From contig NZ_JAOCQE010000035.1 of the NCBI RefSeq assembly GCF_025290915.1, positions 1 through 37,804 on the forward strand: DNA of 37,804 nt, written 5' to 3'. Source of the DNA: Streptomyces sp. 15-116A. GTDB lineage: Bacteria > Actinomycetota > Actinomycetes > Streptomycetales > Streptomycetaceae. The position numbers and the translations under genes were made by a program. Below, piece by piece: positions 32,210-37,804 of the stretch (position 1 is its first letter; each line of letters begins with the position of its first letter). A model generated the notes under the pieces. The model did not search any database and was not told where the DNA came from. It was given only the letters and a program-made list of their open reading frames with translations.

Positions 32210-34212
32210 GGCCGCGCGGACACGCCCTGCGCCTGCTCGGGCTCGTCCGGCTCATCGGACTCGTGCGGCTCGTCCGGCTCGTCGGGCTCGTCGGGCTCGT
32301 CGGGCCCCAGGTCGGCCAGCACGCCCGCGGGGAGCCGTACGACGGCGGTCGTCCCGCCGTACGGGGACTCCTCCAGGGTCACGTCGACGCCGTGGCGTGC
32401 GGCGAGCTTGCCGACCACGTACAGGCCGAGCCGGTCGTGCCGGGCGGGGTCGAACTCGTCGGGGTGGGTGAGCGTGCGGTGGGCCTCGTGCAGGCGGCCG
32501 GAGCCGAGGCCGAGGCCGCGGTCGTCGATGCGCAGGACGAAGCCGCCGCGCTCGGGACCGGAGCGCAGGGTGACCCGGGTGTGCGGGGGCGAGAAGGCGG
32601 TGGCGTTCTCCAGGAGCTCGGCGAGGAGGTGGACGACATCGGCGACGGCGTCCGCGGCGATGCCGACGCGGTCCATCGGGGGGACCTCCACGCGCGCGTA
32701 GTGCTCGATCTCGCCGACCGCGGAGGCGACGACGTCGGCGACGGGCACCGGGCGGCGCCAGCGGCGGCCGGGAGCGGCGCCGGAGAGGATGATCAGGTTC
32801 TCGGCGTGGCGGCGCATCCGGGTGGTGAGGTGGTCGATGCGGAACAGTTGCTCCAGCACGTCGGGGTCGTCGGTGCGCCGCTCCAGGGTGTCGACCAGCT
32901 GCAGCTGGCGGTGGACGAGGGTCTGGTTGCGCCGGGCGATGGTCAGCAGCGCGGCGAAGAGTCCGCGGCGCAGGGTGGCCTGGTGGACGGCGGCCTCCAC
33001 GGCGGCGAGGCGGGCGGCGTTGAAGGACCGGCCGACCTGGCCGATCTCGTCGGGCCGCGCCTCGGCGTCGTCGAGCGGCGGTGCCTCGGCGGCCGCGTCC
33101 ACCTCCTCGCCGGCACTCAACCGGGCCATGACATCCGGGAGCTGGCGCGTGGTCAGCACGTCGGCGGCGTCCCGCAGCTCTTCGAGGCGGCGGGAGATCC
33201 GGCGGGCGCCGCGCACCGCCCACCACAGGGACAGCCCCATGGCGGCCAGCCCGAGCGCGCCCACGACGGCGGCCTTGGCGAGCTCCCGGTGGGCGAAGTC
33301 CCGTCCGCGTTCGGCGGAGTTGAGCGCCGACTGGGTGCAGAGCTCCATGTAGCGCTTGACGGCCCGGTCGGTGGTCGTGCGCCAGGATCCGGCCGCGACG
33401 GCCTCACCGGCGCGGTCCGGGCCCGCCCGCAGCAGCGCGTCCTCGCTCCGGGTCAGCGCGGCGTACAGCTCTCCGCGCCGGAACTCCTCGAACAGGGACC
33501 GTGAGTCGGCGGGCAGGTCGGGGACGTACGTCCGCTCGAAGACCCGGCGGTCCTCGATGGTCGCGGTGAGCGTGTCGTACTGCCGGTCGGTGAGTCCGCC
33601 GGCGGCCCGGGCCCCGGCGACGAGGGCGTCCTCGCGGGAGACGAACTCCCGTACCCGGACCAGCTCGATGACCACCTGTGCCTCGCGCGCGAGCTGTCCG
33701 GCCTGGAGCGCGGTGAGGGAGGACTGGACGTCGAATCCGGGCTCGACCAGGGCGCCGTACTCCTCGACGGCCCGGTCCCAGGTCAGCTCGCGGGCGAGCA
33801 CGCGCTGGCGCAGGTCCTCCAGCTCACCGGCCTTCCCGGCCATGGTGTCGAGGGACTGTCGCTGGCGCTCGGAGAGCCGGTCGCGGTCACCGTGCCGGAT
33901 CGCGTCCCGCATGGCGTTCAGGGCGCGGTCGGTGCGGCGCTGCTGCTCCATGAGCGCGAGGGTCGCGACGCGGTCCGTGCCGCCCAGGTAGGCGGCCGCG
34001 AGCCTGCGTTCGATCTGGATCCGCCCGATCGCCGTGTCCACGGGCGTGCCGAAGTCCTCGTAGACACCCTGGAGCCGGACGAGCGCGCGCAGTTCGCCGG
34101 TGACGGACACCATGGCGAAGCTCCACAGCGTCAGCAGGGCGAGGGCAGGAGCGAGCGCGAGGGCGACGATCCGTGCGCGGACCGTGGCGGGACGGCCGAA
34201 GGGCCGGCGCAT
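32206..34212 (-). CDS. CvnA-like sensor histidine kinase with nitrate-sensing-type domain
   Basis: A 668-residue membrane protein. TM1 about 14-36, an extracytoplasmic helical NIT-type sensor domain (45-310), TM2 about 312-334, a HAMP-like linker (335-410), a kinase-like helix pair (410-480) and an ATPase domain (490-632) with N-box ELLENA (532-537) and DDRGLGLG (563-570). No clear phospho-accepting His motif is visible, as in many CvnA proteins. The tail (637-659) is an acidic Asp-Glu-Pro repeat encoded by a 9-bp repeat in the DNA. It is the first gene of a two-gene partial conservon; tandem palindromic repeats lie upstream. It could signal through a G-protein set encoded elsewhere. Confidence 0.92.
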   Translation of the reverse strand: MRRPFGRPATVRARIVALALAPALALLTLWSFAMVSVTGELRALVRLQGVYEDFGTPVDTAIGRIQIERRLAAAYLGGTDRVATLALMEQQRRTDRALNAMRDAIRHGDRDRLSERQRQSLDTMAGKAGELEDLRQRVLARELTWDRAVEEYGALVEPGFDVQSSLTALQAGQLAREAQVVIELVRVREFVSREDALVAGARAAGGLTDRQYDTLTATIEDRRVFERTYVPDLPADSRSLFEEFRRGELYAALTRSEDALLRAGPDRAGEAVAAGSWRTTTDRAVKRYMELCTQSALNSAERGRDFAHRELAKAAVVGALGLAAMGLSLWWAVRGARRISRRLEELRDAADVLTTRQLPDVMARLSAGEEVDAAAEAPPLDDAEARPDEIGQVGRSFNAARLAAVEAAVHQATLRRGLFAALLTIARRNQTLVHRQLQLVDTLERRTDDPDVLEQLFRIDHLTTRMRRHAENLIILSGAAPGRRWRRPVPVADVVASAVGEIEHYARVEVPPMDRVGIAADAVADVVHLLAELLENATAFSPPHTRVTLRSGPERGGFVLRIDDRGLGLGSGRLHEAHRTLTHPDEFDPARHDRLGLYVVGKLAARHGVDVTLEESPYGGTTAVVRLPAGVLADLGPDEPDEPDEPDEPHESDEPDEPEQAQGVSARP
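32240..32304 (-). repeat. 9-bp microsatellite coding an Asp-Glu-Pro tail
   Basis: Imperfect copies of GTCGGGCTC / GTCCGGCTC run in tandem in frame and encode (D-E-P)n near the C-terminus of the CvnA-like kinase. Because the unit is 9 bp, copy-number change would keep the frame. Confidence 0.7.
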
Positions 34213-34252
34213 AGATCTCCCTGGGGCGGTCGGGTGACGGGCGGCAGAACCG

Positions 34253-34278
34253 GTTACCGGCCGGTGTTACCGGCCGGT
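34253..34278. repeat. two abutting 13-bp repeats, each with a palindrome, upstream of cvnA
   Basis: GTTACCGGCCGGT occurs twice in tandem (34253-34265 and 34266-34278). Each copy contains the perfect dyad ACCGGCCGGT, and AACCGGTTACC precedes them. They lie 41-66 bp before the kinase start, so they probably bind a regulator in its promoter or leader; they also lie just after the stop of the MFS gene. Confidence 0.6.
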
Positions 34279-34295
34279 AGAGATCGGCGCACAAC

Positions 34296-35498
34296 CTACG
34301 GGATCTCACGCCGGGACCGCAATGGCCGCAGCAGCATCAGCAGCACCGCCGTCACCAGGTACGGCAGCGCGAACACGGTGAAGGCCGTGCCGTGACCGCC
34401 GTGCGCGGCGACCAGCGCGTATCCGCCGAACACCGTGATCGTGGCCAGCTCGGTGCCCAGTCCCGCGACCGAGGTGAGGGTGGCCCGCCCGGTGTCCTCG
34501 ATACGCCGCTGGAGGCGCGCGTCGGCCAGCACGGTCGCCGCCTGGAAGCCGCCGAAGGCGAGGGCGACCAGGAGCAGCCCGGCCGGTGTGCCCGCCGCCG
34601 AGCCTGCGGCCAGGGCGAGTCCGGCGCCGGCCAGCAGCGCGGCGAGACCGCGGGTGCCGAGGCGTTCGCCCTCCCCCGCGAGCAGGCTTCCGGCGGTGGC
34701 ACCGGCCCAGATCAGCAGGAGCAGACAGGGCACGGTCCCGTCCGCGACTCCGGTGTCCCGCACCAGCAGCGGGGTGTACTCGTCGAGGGCGCCCCACACC
34801 GCGCTGACGGCCGGGACGAGCAGCAGCGCGCCGCGCACGGAGCGGTCGGCGCGGGCCTCGGCGAGCCCGGCGCGCAGGGTCGCCGTCCAGCTGTCGTGCC
34901 CGGGAGCCGGTGTGCGGTGCTCGGGGAACCGGGTGGCGGTGGCCGCCGTCGCCAGGCACACCAGCACGCTGGCGGTACCTACGGCGGCGTGCCCGCCCCA
35001 GGCGAGGACCGGCCCGGCCAGCCCCATCGCCGCCATCACGGCGACCAGACCGGCCGCGCGGGCCCGGCCCATGACACGGGCGTAGCGTTCGGCGGCGTCG
35101 AGCCGCTCCAGCTCGTCGTAGACCAGCGCCTCCAGTGCGCCGGACGAGAGTGCCCCGCCGGCGCCCCACAGCACGAAGCCCAGCGCGAACGCGCCGTAGG
35201 ACGGCAGCAGCACCCACAGGGCGAAACCGGCGGCGGTGAGCAGCGGGCCGAGCCACAGCAGCAGCCGGCGCGAGACGGCGTCGGCCCAGGCACCGGACGG
35301 CACCTCCAGCAGCACGCCGGTGACCGACCAGAGGGCGAACAGCGAGGAGATCTGCCAGACCGTAAGACCGGTGTCGCTGAACAGCAGCGCGTACACCGGG
35401 TAGAGCAGGACGAAGTCTTCGAGGAACGCGTAACCGTACAGCGTGCTCGTCAGCCGCCGGACGCGGAGATCGGGCACGCGCGCGGGCGTGAGAGTCAT
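34296..35498 (-). CDS. MFS transporter
   Basis: A 400-residue membrane protein with about 12 helices, beginning MTLTPARVPDLRVRRLTSTL. VLLEVPSGAWADAVSRRLLL is the signature loop between helices 2 and 3; the stretch TGVLLEVPSGAWAD is typical of drug or metabolite efflux MFS proteins. The substrate is not known. The start at 35498 was chosen because GGGAAGG lies a few bases upstream; a GTG start at 35528 would add 10 residues. It lies 150 bp downstream of the polysaccharide synthase gene on the same strand and 83 bp before the CvnA-like gene; no operon is certain. Confidence 0.9.
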   Translation of the reverse strand: MTLTPARVPDLRVRRLTSTLYGYAFLEDFVLLYPVYALLFSDTGLTVWQISSLFALWSVTGVLLEVPSGAWADAVSRRLLLWLGPLLTAAGFALWVLLPSYGAFALGFVLWGAGGALSSGALEALVYDELERLDAAERYARVMGRARAAGLVAVMAAMGLAGPVLAWGGHAAVGTASVLVCLATAATATRFPEHRTPAPGHDSWTATLRAGLAEARADRSVRGALLLVPAVSAVWGALDEYTPLLVRDTGVADGTVPCLLLLIWAGATAGSLLAGEGERLGTRGLAALLAGAGLALAAGSAAGTPAGLLLVALAFGGFQAATVLADARLQRRIEDTGRATLTSVAGLGTELATITVFGGYALVAAHGGHGTAFTVFALPYLVTAVLLMLLRPLRSRREIP

Positions 35499-35647
35499 GA
35501 GGCCTTCCCGTAGGGGCGGTTCGGACACCGGACGCTTCAGGGCGTACGGCGGCCGAGGCGGCCCTCGGGAGGCGCGGCTGGTGGATCAATGTCGCCAGGT
35601 CATGTCACCGATGGTAGACGCCGGGGGGCTCCACGCGGAGGGGCTTT

Positions 35648-37804
35648 TCAGGGCTGCCGGGCGGACGGCTGAGGGGGCAGCACCACGTCCCCGCTGCGCT
35701 TGAGCCGCTGCCAGGGCAGCCGGTACCCGTTGATCGCGGTGAGGCAGGCCTGGAGCAGCACCAGGTACATCACCTGCCGGTAGACGACCTGTTGCAGGGG
35801 CAGGGCCCACAGCGGCCGGAGCGACTCGCCGTCCAGGCGGAAGGCGTACACCGCGCAGACCGCCTGCACGGCCAGCACGCCGGTCCAGGCCAGCGCCGTG
35901 CGCAGGGGGTCGCCGAAGACCAGGCCGTAGACGGTCAGGACGTCGATCAGCGGGGCCAGCAGCGGGGTGAGGATCTGGAAGACGGCCAGCAGCGGCAGGC
36001 CGAACCGGCCGAAGTGGCCCGCGTGGCCCCGCTCGACCACCGCGTGCCGGTGTTTCCAGGCGGCCTGCATGGTGCCGTAGCTCCAGCGGTAGCGCTGGCG
36101 CCACAGCTCGCGCAGCGTCACCGGCGCCTCGGTCCACGCCAGGGCGTCCGGCGCGTAGCGGATCTCCCAGCCGGCCCGGTGCAGGGCCATGGTGAGGTCG
36201 GTGTCCTCGGCGAGGGTGTCGCCGCTGAGCAGCCCGGCGTCGCGCAGCGCGTCGGCGCGGAACGCGCCCACCGCGCCGGGGATGGTGGGCAGGCAGCGCA
36301 GCAGGTCGTACATGCGGCGGTCGAGGTTGAAGCCCATGACGTACTCGATGTGCTGCCAGCGGCCGAGCAGACGCCGCCGGTTGCCGACCTTGGCGTTGCC
36401 GGCGGTGGCGCCGACCGCGGGGTCGGCGAAGGGCTGGACGAGGCGGCGGACGGTCGAGGGGGCCAAGACGGTGTCGGCGTCGAGCATGACGACGAGGTCG
36501 TGGGAGGCGCGCCGGATCCCGGTGTTGAGGGCGGAGGGTTTGCCGCCGTTGGGCTGCCGGACGACGGTGACCGCCTCCAGGCCGAGCGACTCCGCGATGT
36601 CGGCGGTGCCGTCGTCGGAGCCGTCGTCCACGACGACGATCTCCACGGGGTGGTCGCTCGCGGCGAGGGAGCGGACCGTCTTGGCGATGCACAGGCATTC
36701 GTTGTACGCCGGGACGACCACGCTGACGGGCCGGGTGACCGGGGGCCCGCGTGGCGGCTCGGGGCGGCGGTGCGCGTGGTGCCGGGCCAGGACGACCAGC
36801 AGCACGCACCGGCCGAGGACGAGCACGCCGACGACCAGCAGCAGGGCGCCGGCGACCGACACCGCCGTGGCCGACACGGTCACCGCGGCCACGAACACCC
36901 GGCCCTGCCACAGGGTCTGTGTGTCGACGGGGCGGGTGAGGGTCTCGGTGCCGACGACGTCGGCGAGGGTCGTGAAGCGGTACCCCTGGTCCCGCAGCCG
37001 GGGGATGAGGATGTCCAGCGCCCGGACGGTCTGGGACCGGTCCCCGCCCGCGTCGTGCAGCAGGACGACGGCGCCCCGGCCCGGCTCCCTCGGCGTGGCC
37101 GCGTCGGCGATCGCCCGGGCGCCGGGCCGCTGCCAGTCGTGGGTGTCCTGGTCGATGAAGGCCAGCACATACCCCTTGTCGCCGAGCCGCCGGGCCACGG
37201 ACCACTCCGGGCCGTCCAGGGCGGAGGTGGTCGCCGAGTACGGCATCCGCATGAGCGAGGTCGTGATGCCCCCCGCCCCGGCGAGGGCCAGCTGGGTCAG
37301 GGACAGCTCGCGGTCGACGGCGCTCGCGGACTGGGTGGTCAGGTCGCGGTGGGAGAAGGTGTGCACGCCGATCTCGTGACCGGAGCGGATCACCTCGCGC
37401 AGCACGCCGGGGTGGCGCACGGCCTGCTGCCCTGTGACGAAGAAGGTGCCGGGTATGTCGTGGCGGTCGAGCACGGCCCGGATGCGGGGCGTCCAGACGG
37501 GGTCGGGGCCGTCGTCGAAGGTGAGGACCACCGTGCGGTCCGGTGCGCGATACGTGCGCGGGGTGCCGCCGGTGGTGTCGACGAGGGGGCCGCCGCCGGT
37601 GACTTCGCGGGGGACGTCGCCGGCCGGCTGGTCCGCGCGGCGTTCCTGGTCACCGGCGAAGCCCCGGGTGGTGTACCCCTCGACCAGGAGCACGGAGACG
37701 ACGAAGGCGAACAGGACGAGCGGGACGAGCACGCGGAACCGGTGCCGGCGCGGCAGCGGCGACCGGGTCCGTCGCGGGCCGGGGGTCGCCGGTGGCCGGC
37801 GGAC
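35648..37804 (-). CDS. NodB polysaccharide deacetylase / GT2 synthase fusion (5' end cut by window edge)
   Basis: At least 694 residues; the frame is still open at the right edge, and an Arg-rich stretch precedes the first possible GTG (37732), so the true start may lie outside. Numbering is from that GTG. TM1 about 2-17; NodB deacetylase about 60-265 with TFDDGPD (71-77), HTFSH (124-128), RMPYSATT and LLHDAGGDRSQT, all catalytic motifs intact; a TM pair about 275-320; GT2 domain about 335-570 with VVDDGSDDGT, DADT and the processive-synthase motif QRYRW; C-terminal TM segments. The layout fuses the roles of PgaB-type and PgaC-type proteins, like MatB of Streptomyces, which makes a poly-N-acetylglucosamine-like polymer. 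Synthesis and partial deacetylation of an extracellular glycan is the likely role. Confidence 0.9.
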   Translation of the reverse strand, partial: VRRPPATPGPRRTRSPLPRRHRFRVLVPLVLFAFVVSVLLVEGYTTRGFAGDQERRADQPAGDVPREVTGGGPLVDTTGGTPRTYRAPDRTVVLTFDDGPDPVWTPRIRAVLDRHDIPGTFFVTGQQAVRHPGVLREVIRSGHEIGVHTFSHRDLTTQSASAVDRELSLTQLALAGAGGITTSLMRMPYSATTSALDGPEWSVARRLGDKGYVLAFIDQDTHDWQRPGARAIADAATPREPGRGAVVLLHDAGGDRSQTVRALDILIPRLRDQGYRFTTLADVVGTETLTRPVDTQTLWQGRVFVAAVTVSATAVSVAGALLLVVGVLVLGRCVLLVVLARHHAHRRPEPPRGPPVTRPVSVVVPAYNECLCIAKTVRSLAASDHPVEIVVVDDGSDDGTADIAESLGLEAVTVVRQPNGGKPSALNTGIRRASHDLVVMLDADTVLAPSTVRRLVQPFADPAVGATAGNAKVGNRRRLLGRWQHIEYVMGFNLDRRMYDLLRCLPTIPGAVGAFRADALRDAGLLSGDTLAEDTDLTMALHRAGWEIRYAPDALAWTEAPVTLRELWRQRYRWSYGTMQAAWKHRHAVVERGHAGHFGRFGLPLLAVFQILTPLLAPLIDVLTVYGLVFGDPLRTALAWTGVLAVQAVCAVYAFRLDGESLRPLWALPLQQVVYRQVMYLVLLQACLTAINGYRLPWQRLKRSGDVVLPPQPSARQP

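Overview
The window is high-GC chromosomal DNA from an actinomycete, almost certainly a Streptomyces. Signs of this are the strong third-position GC bias, GTG starts, a DasR-type chitinase promoter, a TTA (bldA-type) codon, a partial conservon and a 46-residue membrane protein of a Streptomyces-specific type. From memory, the gene order resembles the S. coelicolor SCO1428-SCO1445 neighbourhood; this was not checked. No tRNA, rRNA, CRISPR array or complete insertion sequence was seen.

Layout. 1-5.8 kb: truncated amidohydrolase, Lrp/AsnC regulator, a four-cysteine small protein, an 83-residue protein, acyl-CoA dehydrogenase with an upstream TetR gene, the 46-residue membrane protein and a Tat-exported C39-like peptidase. 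5.8-7.6 kb: a gene-poor stretch with a 21/22-bp minisatellite, a uridine-kinase-like P-loop gene and a candidate small RNA with its own promoter and terminator. 7.6-12.2 kb: an orphan TPR-AAA+ (CbxX/EccA-like) ATPase carrying a TTA codon, then two co-transcribed CNNM/CBS membrane proteins. 12.2-17.3 kb (minus strand): a seven-gene riboflavin-histidine cluster, ribE-ribM-ribAB-ribH-hisE-hisG-PH-domain protein, led by a clear FMN riboswitch. 17.4-19.9 kb: secreted GH18 chitinase with two DasR-like sites at its promoter. 19.9-23.2 kb: an ECF41-type sigma factor with fused SnoaL-like domain, its partner NAD(P)-binding epimerase-like gene, a 207-bp MITE, and a ROK regulator divergent from an MFS transporter. 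24.5-28.4 kb: thioesterase, NCS2 permease, secreted GH6 glycosidase and a DUF5995 protein. 28.4-31 kb: a davA/davB-like pair (nitrilase-type amidase plus amino-acid 2-monooxygenase). 31.2-37.8 kb: secreted hypothetical, a two-gene partial conservon (CvnA kinase plus DUF742, without CvnB and CvnD), an MFS transporter, and a fused NodB deacetylase/GT2 polysaccharide synthase running off the right edge.

Working together. The rib genes turn GTP and ribulose-5-phosphate into riboflavin, with RibM for flavin uptake and FMN feedback through the riboswitch; hisE and hisG lie downstream on the same strand and may share the transcript. The chitinase, GH6 enzyme and polysaccharide synthase point to extracellular polymer metabolism. 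The dav pair should oxidatively decarboxylate a basic amino acid to an amide and hydrolyse that to an omega-amino or guanidino acid.

No whole system of a clearly unknown type is evident. The strongest leads are the structured small RNA at 7236-7306, the minisatellite with higher-order repeats, the MITE between two convergent genes, the partial conservon with tandem palindromic repeats upstream, and the ECF41 pair.
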